This document shows, one piece after another, positions 15,556 through 25,314 of a stretch of DNA of 64,000 nucleotides (the first letter of the stretch is position 1; each line of letters opens with the position of its first letter). Position numbers and translations under genes: made by a program. The notes beneath the pieces are model-generated. The model had not been told where the DNA came from. It did no database searches and saw only the letters and a program-made list of their open reading frames with translations. The stretch comes from JABIAG01 sp964561995 (GTDB lineage: Archaea > Nanobdellota > Nanobdellia > Woesearchaeales > JABIAG01). The stretch is from the NCBI GenBank assembly GCA_964561995.1, contig CAZLQZ010000004.1:1-64000 (forward strand), written 5' to 3'.

Positions 15556-18150
15556 ATGAGTGAAAAATACGTATATTCTTTTAACGAAGGAAAAAAAGAA
15601 ATGAAAGAGCTTCTTGGAGGTAAAGGTGCTAACCTTGCTGAAATGACTACATTAGGAATTCCAGTTCCGCCAGGTTTTACAATTACAACTGAAGTGTGTG
15701 ATTTATATTACAAAAATAATGAAACTCATGCTCAAGCAGTTCTTGAACAAATTGAAGAAAAATTACAAGAACTTGAAGGAAAGATGGGTAAAAAATTAGG
15801 TGATAATGAAGATCCATTATTAGTTTCTGTGAGATCTGGTGCTGCAGTTTCAATGCCAGGAATGATGGATACTGTTTTAAATTTAGGATTAAATGATCAA
15901 TCCGTAATTGGACTTGCAAATAAAACTGGTAATCAAAGATTCGCTTTAGATGCTTATAGAAGATTTATTCAAATGTTTGGAGATGTAGTTATGGGAGTAA
16001 AACATTCAAAATTTGAGTCTGTATTAGAAAGTGTTAAAGAATCTAAAGGTGTTGAAGTAGATACTGATTTAGATGCTGAAGATTTGAAAAAAGTTGTTGA
16101 AGGTTATAAACAAGCAATTCAATCTGAATTAGGAAAATCATTCCCACAAGATCCAAGAGAACAATTACAAATGTCTGTTGATGCTGTATTTGGTTCCTGG
16201 AATAATGATAGGGCCATTATATATAGAAGATTAAATAATATTGCTGGTTTACTTGGTACTGCAGTTAATGTTCAAACAATGGTTTTTGGAAATATGGGTG
16301 ATACATCTGGAACAGGAGTTTGCTTTTCAAGAGACCCATCAACTGGTGAGAACAAATTTTATGGTGAGTATTTAATGAATGCACAAGGTGAAGATGTTGT
16401 TGCTGGAATTAGAACACCCTTACCAATTTCAACTTTAGAAGATCAAAATAAAGAAGTTTATGATGAACTTGTAAAAATAAGAGATGATTTAGAACAACAT
16501 TACAAAGATATGCAAGATATGGAATTTACAATTCAAGAAGGTAAATTATACATTCTTCAAACCAGAAATGGTAAAAGAACAGCTCATGCTGCAGTAAGAA
16601 TTGCAGTTGAATTAGTTGAAGAAGGATTAATAGATAAAAAGCAAGCTTTAATGAAAGTTGAACCTGATGCTTTGAATCAATTGTTACATAAACAACTTGA
16701 TGAAAATGCAAAAAAAGAACATACAGCAATTGCTACTGGACTTCCTGCGTCTCCTGGTGCAGCGGTTGGTGAAGTTGCATTTACTGCATCTGAAGCACAC
16801 TTAAAAACTGAAGAAGGTAAAAAAGTTATTTTAGTCAGAACTGAAACTTCTCCAGAAGATATCGAAGGAATGAATGCTGCTGTTGGTATTTTAACTTCTA
16901 GAGGTGGAATGACTTCTCATGCAGCTGTTGTTGCAAGAGGTATGGGTACATGTTGTGTTGCAGGTTGTGGTGATTGTGTAATTAGTGAAGATGCAAAAAC
17001 TTTGACAGTTGGTGAAATTCAAGTTAAAGAAGGAGAATTTATTACTTTAGATGGTGCAACTGGTGAAGTATTTGTGGGTAAAATTCCGACAATTGATCCG
17101 GAATTATCTGGTAACTTTGGAACACTTATGAGTTGGGCTGATGAAGTTAGAAAATTAAAAATCAGAACTAATGCTGATATACCAAGAGATGCAAAAGTTG
17201 CAGTTAAATTTGGTGCTGAAGGAATTGGTCTTTGTAGAACTGAACACATGTTCTTTGAAGGTGAAAGAATTAAGGCTGTAAGAGAAATGATTCTTTCTAA
17301 AGGAGTAGAAGGAAGAAAAATAGCTTTAGCAAAATTGTTACCTTTCCAAAAAGCTGATTTCATAGGATTATTTGAAGCAATGGAAGGAAAACCAGTAACA
17401 ATTAGATTGTTAGACCCGCCATTGCACGAATTCTTACCACAAGAAGAATCAGATATAAAAGAACTTGCTCAAGAAATGGATGTAAGTGTTGAATCATTGA
17501 ATGAAAAGATCGAATCATTACATGAATTAAATCCGATGCTTGGACACAGAGGATGTAGATTAGGAATTACATATCCTGAAATTACTGAAATGCAAGCAAC
17601 TGCAATCTTTGAAGCAGCAAAAGAAACTGGAGCAGTTCCAGAAGTAATGATTCCTTTAGTTGGTAATGTTGTAGAATTTGTTAACCAAAAAGAAATCGTT
17701 GTTAAAGTTGCAAAAGAATTAGGAATTGAAAATTATAAAGTTGGTACTATGATTGAAGTTCCTAGAGGTGCACTAACTGCTGATGAAATTGCAAAACATG
17801 CAGAATTCTTTAGTTTTGGAACTAATGATTTGACACAAATGACTTTAGGTTTTAGTAGAGATGATGTTGGAAAATTTATTCCTGAATATATTAAAAAAGG
17901 AATTTATGAAAGAGATCCTTTCCAAGCATTAGATCAAACTGGTGTTGGTCAATTAGTAAAAATGGCAGTTGAAAAAGGTAAATCTGTAAGGGAAAATATT
18001 AAGTTAGGAATTTGTGGCGAACATGGTGGAGAACCATCATCAATAGAATTTTGTCATAAAGTTGGACTTAATTATGTAAGTTGTAGTCCTTATAGGGTAC
18101 CTATTGCAAGATTGGCAGCAGCTCAAGCAGCATTAAAAGAAGAACAATAA
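15556..18150 (+). CDS. ppdK: Pyruvate, phosphate dikinase
   Basis: 864 residues, close to the family norm of ~870-880. The N-terminal ATP-grasp domain includes GGKGANLAEMT and SVRSGAAVSMPGMMDTVLNLG. The central swivelling domain has the phosphorylated His455 in GGMTSHAAVVARGMG. The C-terminal PEP/pyruvate TIM barrel ends with GICGEHGGEPSS (Cys near 820). It interconverts PEP + AMP + PPi and pyruvate + ATP + Pi. Here it can serve as the pyruvate-forming end of glycolysis. GGAGGG lies upstream after a 269-bp AT-rich spacer with no other gene. Confidence 0.97.
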   Translation: MSEKYVYSFNEGKKEMKELLGGKGANLAEMTTLGIPVPPGFTITTEVCDLYYKNNETHAQAVLEQIEEKLQELEGKMGKKLGDNEDPLLVSVRSGAAVSMPGMMDTVLNLGLNDQSVIGLANKTGNQRFALDAYRRFIQMFGDVVMGVKHSKFESVLESVKESKGVEVDTDLDAEDLKKVVEGYKQAIQSELGKSFPQDPREQLQMSVDAVFGSWNNDRAIIYRRLNNIAGLLGTAVNVQTMVFGNMGDTSGTGVCFSRDPSTGENKFYGEYLMNAQGEDVVAGIRTPLPISTLEDQNKEVYDELVKIRDDLEQHYKDMQDMEFTIQEGKLYILQTRNGKRTAHAAVRIAVELVEEGLIDKKQALMKVEPDALNQLLHKQLDENAKKEHTAIATGLPASPGAAVGEVAFTASEAHLKTEEGKKVILVRTETSPEDIEGMNAAVGILTSRGGMTSHAAVVARGMGTCCVAGCGDCVISEDAKTLTVGEIQVKEGEFITLDGATGEVFVGKIPTIDPELSGNFGTLMSWADEVRKLKIRTNADIPRDAKVAVKFGAEGIGLCRTEHMFFEGERIKAVREMILSKGVEGRKIALAKLLPFQKADFIGLFEAMEGKPVTIRLLDPPLHEFLPQEESDIKELAQEMDVSVESLNEKIESLHELNPMLGHRGCRLGITYPEITEMQATAIFEAAKETGAVPEVMIPLVGNVVEFVNQKEIVVKVAKELGIENYKVGTMIEVPRGALTADEIAKHAEFFSFGTNDLTQMTLGFSRDDVGKFIPEYIKKGIYERDPFQALDQTGVGQLVKMAVEKGKSVRENIKLGICGEHGGEPSSIEFCHKVGLNYVSCSPYRVPIARLAAAQAALKEEQ

Positions 18151-18254
18151 GTTCTTTTATTTTTTTATTTTAATTATTTGATTTTTCTATAATAATAATA
18201 ATTATTATTTTAAAATCAGAATGATTTTATAATTATTTTTTATTTTTTTAAAAT

Positions 18255-20384
18255 TTATTTTAGAATTTCTTTTATGTTATCAATAACTTCGGGATATTTT
18301 TCAATGTTAAGAAGTCCCGTATGTAATGTTTTTGTGCCTTTACATGTACCATTTATGATTATATTATTTGCATATTCTAGTTCTGCATTTGTTTTAATTA
18401 CAACTCCATCACTTTCTTTTCCATTTGTTTTACATCCAATTCCTACAAAATTATAAATTGGGATATTTGGCTGAGTATCTCTGTTTAATTTATTTAAAAA
18501 AAGACTACCTTCATTCATATCTCTGCATTCTAATTTTTCACCAAATAATCCACAATAATCTGCCACATTACCTACTACTCCTTTATTTGGCGTACCAATT
18601 AAAATAAGTTTATCAACATTTTCTGTTCCAAAAATTTGCAAATATCTTCTTGCAACTAAACCACCCATGCTGTGAGCAATAATTGTAAATTTTTCTCCTC
18701 CAGTATGATACTTTACTGTTTCAAGAAGTTCTTTTAATCTTACTGCGTATGTATCTATGTTTTCACTTTTTGTTTGTACTAATACAAAACCTTCTGGTTC
18801 TTCAAATAAATCAAAATAATAACTTACTTTGATTGTTAATGGAGTGTTCATAACTCCCCAAAGTCCCTTGGGTAAGTCTCTTTTTGTATATATTGAAATT
18901 GCTCCTGTGCTCAAGTAACCTTCTTTTTCTAATTCATTTTGTATTTTTGTAAAAGCATGTAAGCTATATTCTGCTGAGACCTCTTTGTTGAATGAATGAC
19001 CATGTAAAAAAATAATTGGATTATTTTCATTTTCACAATTTATGCAACATTCTTTGCATTGATTTTCTAAACAACAAATTGGTTTATTTTCTTCAAAAGT
19101 AACGTTTAAATCATAGTTTGTAAAATTAATAATTTCTAGTTTTTTGATATTTATATTGTTAATTTTATTAATTAATTCAAATTTACATTTTAAAGGTAAA
19201 AGTTTTTCACTACTATTTTGGTCTAAATTAACAATTAATTTATTGATTTCATTACATATTTCAATTATGTTTGTAGCATTACTTTTTTCTTTACATGTAC
19301 CAGTTTTATTACAAATTTCATCAATATTTAGGTTTAATTTATCCCTTTTATTATTAAAAGTTTGATTTAAAGATTCTTTGATTTTGTTAATTTTAAAATT
19401 TATTTTTGCAATATTATTTTTTTCTTTAGTAAGATTTATTTTTCTTTCAAAATGGATAGAATTAATTTCTAATATAATCTCATTTAAATCTAAACTTAGA
19501 TATTTAGATATTATTTGTTGACTTAATGGACTTATTATTTCATTATCTTTTTTTAAAGAATCAATAAGAAAGTTATACTCTTGATATTTTTTATTAATTA
19601 TATTTAGTATGTAAGTAGATTCAAGATTAAGATCATTAGTTGTTCGATTAAGAAATATAAATTCTTTTTTGATTTTTTCATATTTACTTTCATTCCATAT
19701 CTTGTTTATTTGTTTAATATATTTTGTTAAAAGTAATGTGTCTTCTTTAAATGAAGAAATGTCAAGTTCAAAATTAGTTTTATTTTGTAATTTTTCAATA
19801 TTAATTTCAAATAAAATTTGATTTTTATTTAAATTTGAAATTAGGTTTGTTTTTTCATTTAGTAATGAAATGTACTGTTCTTTAATTATATTTTCTTCTT
19901 CTGTTAATTTTCTATTAACAAATAAAACTTTATTGATTTCAATTGGGTCTTTTTTTGTATGACAAAAGAACGTTTGTATGGCATTACATTTTATTGAATA
20001 TCTAAACAGTTCGTATCCTTCTCCCTCATTATTTGAACTAATATTAAATTTTTCTTCAAAGGGTATAGAACTTCTAACTTCAAAACTTTCATTATTGATG
20101 TTTGATTTATTGCTTAACGCATCTAATTTGGATGAACATTGACTTTTACAAAAAGGATTTGTTATTATTTGTGTTTTAAATGAAATTTCTTTTGTTTCAC
20201 CTTTTTCAATCTCAATATATTCTTCTGATGATTCTAACTTAATAATTATATCATTTCCAAGAAAAAAGTTGAAGTAAAGAAAAAGTTTAGTTCCAAATAT
20301 CAATGTTAGAATTACTATTACACTTATAATTAATATTGGTTTTTTTTTTTCAATAATGAAATCTTTAACTTTTTTTAGCTCCAT
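18255..20384 (-). CDS. Membrane-anchored coiled-coil protein with C-terminal lipase-like alpha/beta hydrolase
   Basis: 709 residues. One N-terminal transmembrane helix (about 14-35) follows a basic start. A long Lys/Asn/Glu-rich helical stalk (about 150-430) leads to Cys pairs (CCLENQCKECCINC, ~440-455). From ~458 comes an alpha/beta hydrolase: oxyanion strand IFLHGHSF, nucleophile elbow AHSMGG with Ser572, and VDKLILIGTPNKG, as in triacylglycerol lipase/PGAP1-like esterases. The helix places the enzyme outside the cell. Substrate unknown; archaeal or host lipids and esters are guesses. Confidence 0.82.
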   Translation of the reverse strand: MELKKVKDFIIEKKKPILIISVIVILTLIFGTKLFLYFNFFLGNDIIIKLESSEEYIEIEKGETKEISFKTQIITNPFCKSQCSSKLDALSNKSNINNESFEVRSSIPFEEKFNISSNNEGEGYELFRYSIKCNAIQTFFCHTKKDPIEINKVLFVNRKLTEEENIIKEQYISLLNEKTNLISNLNKNQILFEINIEKLQNKTNFELDISSFKEDTLLLTKYIKQINKIWNESKYEKIKKEFIFLNRTTNDLNLESTYILNIINKKYQEYNFLIDSLKKDNEIISPLSQQIISKYLSLDLNEIILEINSIHFERKINLTKEKNNIAKINFKINKIKESLNQTFNNKRDKLNLNIDEICNKTGTCKEKSNATNIIEICNEINKLIVNLDQNSSEKLLPLKCKFELINKINNINIKKLEIINFTNYDLNVTFEENKPICCLENQCKECCINCENENNPIIFLHGHSFNKEVSAEYSLHAFTKIQNELEKEGYLSTGAISIYTKRDLPKGLWGVMNTPLTIKVSYYFDLFEEPEGFVLVQTKSENIDTYAVRLKELLETVKYHTGGEKFTIIAHSMGGLVARRYLQIFGTENVDKLILIGTPNKGVVGNVADYCGLFGEKLECRDMNEGSLFLNKLNRDTQPNIPIYNFVGIGCKTNGKESDGVVIKTNAELEYANNIIINGTCKGTKTLHTGLLNIEKYPEVIDNIKEILK

Positions 20385-20415
20385 CTATGTTATAATAACC
20401 TACGCATATTTTAAT

Positions 20416-21312
20416 CTATTGAAAATTCATAGTAATAAATGGTCCCGAGAGGTTATTAATTGCGACAATTAAATTTAAACAGTGATGACTCAATGTTCCT
20501 TTTTCTTTTACTAATTGTCTACCTGTTTTAGTTAATTCTTTTCTTTTATCATAGAAAATTTTCCATTTATTATTATCATATTTGTAAAATAATTCATAAA
20601 ATAAACTTAAAAATTTATGAGTCTCTCTGAAATATTTTATTGAATTCTCTTCAGGTTTTTCGCCATCTAATAAATCATCAATAATATATTTGTATATATC
20701 ACAAATGGCTTCAATTTCTCTTACTATTACATAATATAGGTTTGTTTTTGAATTGTCTTTGTATCCGTTTTTATTTAGAATTCTTAAACAAAACATACTT
20801 ACTTTATTATTCTCTTTTTCTAATTTTCTTACTTCTTTTAAGTCAATTTTTTCTCCATTGAAGTATAATTGTATGGATAATGATATCTCTTTTGTTAAAA
20901 GAAAACATTTTCTTAACATTGTATCAAATTCATTTTCTAATACTGCTGCAACATTTTTAATAATGCAGTAATCTTCTTCTTTTTCAACAATCTCAAATCC
21001 TAATAGGTCTATTTTTCTTATTTCGTTTAATATTTCATTATCTTTGAATTTTATTTTTATTTCATCATATCCTTTCATGTATGCATCACCAAGATATCTT
21101 TTGTCAAATACTTGATTTTCAACGTCTAATAGAATTTTTTGTTTATTTGATTCTTTTTCATTAGTAATTAATAATTTACTACCTTTATCAATTACTTCAA
21201 CTTCTGAACCTTTTATTATATTATTTTTATTTGCCCACTCAATAGGCAATGAAACAACTAATGTTTTTACTGAAAGTTGTATGACTTTTCTTTTCATATC
21301 TTCTAGAATCAT
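20416..21312 (-). CDS. PhoU-domain regulator with N-terminal AbrB-like DNA-binding domain
   Basis: 298 residues. Residues 8-55 read as a swapped-hairpin AbrB domain (KVIQLSVKTLVVSLPIEWANKNNIIKGSEVEVI). The rest is helical with two PhoU-like repeats. Archaeal proteins of this build are annotated as phosphate-uptake regulators. The start codon is 123 bp from the divergent Lrp-type gene, and the space between holds two perfect palindromes, so both genes may be controlled there. No phosphate transporter is in the window, so the phosphate link is by family only. Confidence 0.8.
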   Translation of the reverse strand: MILEDMKRKVIQLSVKTLVVSLPIEWANKNNIIKGSEVEVIDKGSKLLITNEKESNKQKILLDVENQVFDKRYLGDAYMKGYDEIKIKFKDNEILNEIRKIDLLGFEIVEKEEDYCIIKNVAAVLENEFDTMLRKCFLLTKEISLSIQLYFNGEKIDLKEVRKLEKENNKVSMFCLRILNKNGYKDNSKTNLYYVIVREIEAICDIYKYIIDDLLDGEKPEENSIKYFRETHKFLSLFYELFYKYDNNKWKIFYDKRKELTKTGRQLVKEKGTLSHHCLNLIVAINNLSGPFITMNFQ

Positions 21313-21347
21313 TAATTGGTTTTAATTCTTTTCTATATTTAAAGCCA

Positions 21348-21367
21348 ACCTTATACATGTATAAGGT
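21348..21367. promoter_or_regulatory. 20-bp perfect palindrome (operator candidate)
   Basis: ACCTTATACATGTATAAGGT is a perfect 20-bp inverted repeat between the divergent PhoU-like and Lrp-type genes, 69 bases before the Lrp-type start. A site of this form suits a dimeric regulator such as the Lrp-type protein itself. It is the longest gapless palindrome I noticed in the window. Confidence 0.7.
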
Positions 21368-21377
21368 AGTTTTTTTT

Positions 21378-21391
21378 TTATAAGCTTATAA
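21378..21391. promoter_or_regulatory. 14-bp palindrome overlapping the probable TATA box of the Lrp-type gene
   Basis: TTATAAGCTTATAA, a perfect palindrome 10 bases after the longer one. Its TTATAA arms could serve as TATA elements in either direction. A regulator bound to the neighbouring site would cover or touch it. Confidence 0.45.
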
Positions 21392-21435
21392 CTAAATATC
21401 TTCGAAATAATTACAATATTATTGGAGGAATTAAC

Positions 21436-21894
21436 ATGAATAATGAAAAAGAATTGAAAATGTTGAGTTATTTACGAAAAAATGGTCGGGAAAGATTAAC
21501 AAAAATCAGTAGACAAACTAAGATGCCGGTGTCAACTTTGTTTGATATGCTTCAAAAAACAAATAAAATTGTGAAAAATACTTGTTTATTGGATTTTTCT
21601 AAATTGGGTTTTTCAATAAGAGCAAATGTTATTTTGAAAGTTAAACCTACACAAAGAACTCAGTTAAAAGAATTTTTAATTAATTATGTGAATTTAAATT
21701 CTTTATATCAAATTAATAATGGGTATGATTTTATGGTTGAAGTTGTATGTCAGGAGCTTGATGAATTAGAAACTTTTTTGGAAAAGATTGAGGATGATTT
21801 TGATATTGTAGAAAAAAATGTATACTATATTATCAAAGATATTGCAAGAGAACAATTCTTAAGTAATCCTAATTCATTGTTGTTTTTGAATTAA
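21436..21894 (+). CDS. Lrp/AsnC-type transcriptional regulator
   Basis: 152 residues. An N-terminal helix-turn-helix (ELKMLSYLRKNGRERLTKISRQTKMPVSTLFDMLQ) leads to an alpha-beta RAM-like domain (RANVILKVKP..., then YDFMVEVVCQELDELETFLEKIED). GGAGG stands 9 bases before the ATG. It is divergent from the PhoU-like gene with two palindromes between. Its 3' end overlaps the convergent VTT-protein gene by 21 bases. Ligand unknown. Confidence 0.82.
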   Translation: MNNEKELKMLSYLRKNGRERLTKISRQTKMPVSTLFDMLQKTNKIVKNTCLLDFSKLGFSIRANVILKVKPTQRTQLKEFLINYVNLNSLYQINNGYDFMVEVVCQELDELETFLEKIEDDFDIVEKNVYYIIKDIAREQFLSNPNSLLFLN

Positions 21895-22551
21895 TCTTTT
21901 TTTAACTTTTTCTTTAAAAAGAATTACCGATAATATTGCACTTGTTATAATTGAAAAGATTATTACTGTTAGGTTTAAAGTAGGATTTGTAAAACTATCT
22001 CCCAAAGAAGCTGCAATAAAACCATATGGTAGTGCACCAATTAACATTATTAAGATGAAATCTTTAAATCTTATGTCACTTAAACTTGCAGAAATTGCAA
22101 TCAATTCATTTGGAAATATTGGAATTAACCTTGCAATGTATAATGCATAAACAGCATCTTTTTTTATCATTTTTTTAAGATAGTTTAATTCTTTGTGTTT
22201 TCCTTTTTTTATGAATCTTTTATGACCGTATTTTTTTATTACCTTGAATAATATCGAAGAACCAATAAGCATGGCAGATATGGAATATAATGCTCCTGCA
22301 ATCATTCCAAATAAAAATCCACCTAATACGTATATAAAAAATAGGGGTACAACTTCAAATAATGAAAAAAGTATCATTACAAACATAAAAGCAAATACTG
22401 ATAAAGCTCCGGTGGATTTGATAAAATCTCTTATTTCTTCAACATTAAATAAATTGTTTAAATCATTATGAATAACTAATATTACAACAAATATTAATAT
22501 GGCAGCATACACTAGGGGTGCGATCTCTTTAGCTAATTTTTTCCAGTGCAT
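21874..22551 (-). CDS. VTT-domain (TVP38/TMEM64, DedA-like) membrane protein
   Basis: 225 residues with about six hydrophobic segments. The VTT-domain hallmarks are GGFLFGMIAGALYSISAMLIGSSILF and a later ARLIPIFPNELIAISAS motif, with the conserved Arg and Pro in a re-entrant segment. The family includes lipid scramblases and DedA-like transporters. The C-terminal tail is basic (KEKVKKRLIQKQQ). It converges on and overlaps the Lrp-type gene by 21 bases. Confidence 0.88.
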   Translation of the reverse strand: MHWKKLAKEIAPLVYAAILIFVVILVIHNDLNNLFNVEEIRDFIKSTGALSVFAFMFVMILFSLFEVVPLFFIYVLGGFLFGMIAGALYSISAMLIGSSILFKVIKKYGHKRFIKKGKHKELNYLKKMIKKDAVYALYIARLIPIFPNELIAISASLSDIRFKDFILIMLIGALPYGFIAASLGDSFTNPTLNLTVIIFSIITSAILSVILFKEKVKKRLIQKQQ

Positions 22552-22622
22552 ACTTAGAAATAGATATTTTAGTTATTAAATGTTTTGTTAATCTTTTTAA
22601 ACTATAGGACAACTCAGAATTT

Positions 22623-23117
22623 ATGAGTGATGTAAACAAATTAATCGATGACCTTTGGGTTAATCATTTAGTAAGGCTAACTAATCCACCAAAAAAAGTT
22701 TTTTATGCAAGATATAACCTTTTTAAAGGAAATAATCATGATGTTGTTATATTTAATAATTTTGACACTGTTGGTTTTATAACTTTAAGAAATTCAGGAA
22801 AAAATTATAGAATTCTTAATGATTCTTTAGTAGTTCCTCATGAAGGATTTAGTAATAAACTGGGTTATGGTATTGAGGTTAAAGAAAAATATGAACGTAG
22901 AAATTTTGGTCATGCTCTTTTAAGTTTAGGAATTGGTGTTGCAATTAAAGATTTTAATGAGAAAGGTTTAGAAGATTTTGTGGTAAAAGTCTCAGGAATA
23001 AGTTCAAAAACACATTTTTATGAATCCTTCGGTTTTGAAACTCCAGGTTTTGGTGGTACATATAACCAAAGAAGCGTTCCAGACATTAATATTGTTTTTC
23101 CACATTATGAATATTAA
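22623..23117 (+). CDS. GNAT-family N-acetyltransferase-like protein
   Basis: 164 residues. GIEVKEKYERRNFGHALLSLGIGVAI matches GNAT motif A (valine-rich strand, then the Q/RxxGxG/A-type pyrophosphate loop, here RRNFGH). THFYESFGFE is the common motif B ending. The loop lacks the second canonical Gly, so acetyl-CoA binding is likely but not certain. A TATA-like element lies upstream and the ATG is leaderless-like. It converges with the DegT-like gene, two bases between stops. Confidence 0.65.
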   Translation: MSDVNKLIDDLWVNHLVRLTNPPKKVFYARYNLFKGNNHDVVIFNNFDTVGFITLRNSGKNYRILNDSLVVPHEGFSNKLGYGIEVKEKYERRNFGHALLSLGIGVAIKDFNEKGLEDFVVKVSGISSKTHFYESFGFETPGFGGTYNQRSVPDINIVFPHYEY

Positions 23118-23119
23118 TT

Positions 23120-23836
23120 TTAAGAATTTTGTATTTCTATACTAATAGCTTTTTCTAGAACTTTAATTTTCATTGGACACTCTTTATAGTCAAGTTTATT
23201 GTCTTCACAGAATTCAATAATTTTTTCTTTTTCTTTTTCTGTTTTAAATTTAACAAGAATGTTTATTTCTTTTCCAATGACATTAAATTTTATTTTTTTA
23301 AAAATTTCTTCTCTTTTTTCTTTTAGTTTTTTTAATCTATTTGGAAGGTTTTCTATTTTTTCATTTAATAAATTCATTTTAGCAATGTCAAAATCTGAAA
23401 AAATATTTAGATCATTGTCACTTGCAATTATTCCGCCGTATCCTAAATTAATCATTTTGTTTTTACCAAAACTACAAACAATTATGTCTGCTTCTGGAAT
23501 TCTTTTTCCAATACTTCCAGTAATATCTGCAATGTAGAGAACATCATTCTTTCTTTTAATTTTATTTTGCATAAAAGCATAAGCTGGCATATCGTTAAAC
23601 AGTACAACTCCTTTTTTTACATCATCAAAGTTAATGATTCCTCGTTTAGTTTTTAATTCAATAATCTTGAATTTTAATTTTTTACCATATTGTTCGTAAG
23701 TAATCCAATCACCTTGATCTGCTAAGTATAGTGTATCATGTTTAGTTCGAGCATATCTTAATGCTTGTAAGATTGCTCTATTTCCTCTAGTAGTAAGAAT
23801 TACGTTTTTTTTATTGGTTAGTTTATTTAGTTCCAT
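23120..23836 (-). CDS. Short DegT/DnrJ-like PLP-dependent (fold type I) protein
   Basis: 238 residues. LTTRGNRAIL resembles the N-terminal anchoring region. YIADITGSIG carries the ring-nitrogen Asp104. CSFGKNKMINLGYGGIIAS carries the Schiff-base Lys127 (S-x4-K spacing of DegT/StrS aminotransferases). The family is normally ~370 residues; this version keeps the cofactor core but has a short C-terminal domain. It overlaps the upstream HAD gene by 14 bases, so the two are translationally linked. Confidence 0.7.
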   Translation of the reverse strand: MELNKLTNKKNVILTTRGNRAILQALRYARTKHDTLYLADQGDWITYEQYGKKLKFKIIELKTKRGIINFDDVKKGVVLFNDMPAYAFMQNKIKRKNDVLYIADITGSIGKRIPEADIIVCSFGKNKMINLGYGGIIASDNDLNIFSDFDIAKMNLLNEKIENLPNRLKKLKEKREEIFKKIKFNVIGKEINILVKFKTEKEKEKIIEFCEDNKLDYKECPMKIKVLEKAISIEIQNS

Positions 23837-24491
23837 TTTCTTTTTTAATTATTTCAATTAAATCATAAAAATGTTCTGCTTCATAATCCGTTTTTAATTT
23901 ATTTTTTGTTCTGGATCCATATTTTGCAAAACAAATCTTAATGCCTGCATTTTTAGCTCCTTTAACATCTGTATCTGGTCTATCTCCTAACATTAGGGCT
24001 TCTTTTGCTTTAACATTTAATCCTTTAAGTACTTTTTCAAAACCTTTTATGTTTGGTTTATTGGCATCTGCTATTATTATATCAAAAAAAGGAAGAAGTT
24101 TCATGGCATCTAATCTTTTTAATGCCTTTAATTTTGGAGCATCTGAAAGAACTGCAAGTTTAATTCCTTTTTTTATTAAATATATTAAAGTCGGTATAAC
24201 TGTTGGATATGGTTCTAAAAATGCACTTTTTATTTTTCTGTAAGCGTTTGTAGCTACAGCAATTTTTATGTCGTCAACTTTATCATATTTAGATAAAAAT
24301 TCAGTTAACCATTCATTACTTTCAATACCAACTTTCCAATATATTTTCATTAATTTATTGTAAGCATCATCAAAATCCATTCTTAAGCCAGCATTAATCA
24401 TGGCTTTAATAGCAGCTTCAACTGCTTTTTCCTTCATTGTGTAGAAATCAACTAATGTGTTGTCTACATCTAATATTATTGCTTTTATCAT
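23823..24491 (-). CDS. HAD-superfamily hydrolase
   Basis: 222 residues from the ATG at 24491. I chose this start because it gives the canonical N-terminus MIKAIILDVDNTLVDF with nucleophile Asp8 and Asp10, and because a TATA (ATTTATATAC) sits ~25 bases before it; a longer in-frame start at 24542 adds a non-homologous 17 residues. Later motifs are LAVLSDAP (motif II Ser), a Lys in PNIKGFEK, and LMLGDRPDTDVKGAKNAG (motif IV acids). Probably a phosphatase of small metabolites. It overlaps the DegT-like gene by 14 bases. Confidence 0.9.
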   Translation of the reverse strand: MIKAIILDVDNTLVDFYTMKEKAVEAAIKAMINAGLRMDFDDAYNKLMKIYWKVGIESNEWLTEFLSKYDKVDDIKIAVATNAYRKIKSAFLEPYPTVIPTLIYLIKKGIKLAVLSDAPKLKALKRLDAMKLLPFFDIIIADANKPNIKGFEKVLKGLNVKAKEALMLGDRPDTDVKGAKNAGIKICFAKYGSRTKNKLKTDYEAEHFYDLIEIIKKENGTK

Positions 24492-24563
24492 AGTGTATTG
24501 TAAGTAATCTGGTATATAAATATGTGTGGGGAGACTTATCACTCCTACCTTTTCATGATTTTT

Positions 24564-25076
24564 TTAAGTACAGTATTGTGATAATGGATCATCTTTATAT
24601 TGTCGCATTTTATCTATTAATTCATTTAATATTTGTTGTGCATTTTCTGGTAAAGTTCCCATCATTTCAAATACTTCTGGTCCTTGCTTAAGAAAATCTT
24701 CTAACAAAATTTTTGAATCTCCCGAAAAACCAGGATATTCTATTTGGAACATTGGTTTATCTTTTAAATCGACATGTTTGTCATTAAGATCAATAATGTC
24801 TGAACCGGGATTTTTGTGAAAAAGAACAACTCTTTTTGGACATAAGTAATCTCTTAATAACCATTTATCAAATGTCATAGATAACCAAGATTTACATTTA
24901 GAATAATCATTGTTAACAACATATTCTATTTTAAAAAGATTTATGCCATAACTTGTCCAGTAAATTGATTGTCCATCTAATTTTTGAATCTTTGTCCATG
25001 GTATTAAATGGTCTGATTCTTTTTTAGATTCGATAAGTTCTTTTAAACCAGTAAATGCTCTTGAGTCTTCTTTCAT
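24564..25076 (-). CDS. Hypothetical protein
   Basis: 170 residues, soluble, no signal peptide or membrane helix. Trp-rich N-terminal half (IPWTKIQ, IYWTSYGINLFKIEYV, CKSWLSMTFDKWLL) and a C-terminal helix (PENAQQILNELIDKMRQY). I do not recognise a family. Codon use is like its neighbours. It is separated from tRNA-Leu by 83 bases and from the HAD gene by 72. Confidence 0.7.
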   Translation of the reverse strand: MKEDSRAFTGLKELIESKKESDHLIPWTKIQKLDGQSIYWTSYGINLFKIEYVVNNDYSKCKSWLSMTFDKWLLRDYLCPKRVVLFHKNPGSDIIDLNDKHVDLKDKPMFQIEYPGFSGDSKILLEDFLKQGPEVFEMMGTLPENAQQILNELIDKMRQYKDDPLSQYCT

Positions 25077-25159
25077 AATATTGAAGAATTGGCGATTATT
25101 AAAAAGTTATTTGTAATTTCTAAAACTTTATAATAAGTTTAATCTTTTTTTATTTATTC

Positions 25160-25243
25160 GCGGAGGTGGCTGAGTGGTCAAAAGCGCTAGGTTGAGGGCC
25201 TAGTTCCTTAGTGGATGCGCGTGTTCGAACCACGTCCTCCGCA
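25160..25243 (+). tRNA. tRNA-Leu (GAG)
   Basis: 84 bases, no intron, CCA not encoded. Acceptor GCGGAGG pairs with CCTCCGC. The anticodon arm is CTAGG-TTGAGGG-CCTAG, with anticodon GAG at 25194-25196. A long variable arm (class II) follows and the T-arm loop is TTCGAAC. The discriminator base is A, as expected for leucine. Confidence 0.96.
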
Positions 25244-25314
25244 TTAAAATTTTATTTCAAAAAATTTATATACTTTGTTTTTAAATGTATTAAATATATA
25301 TCAATGAGGTAAAA

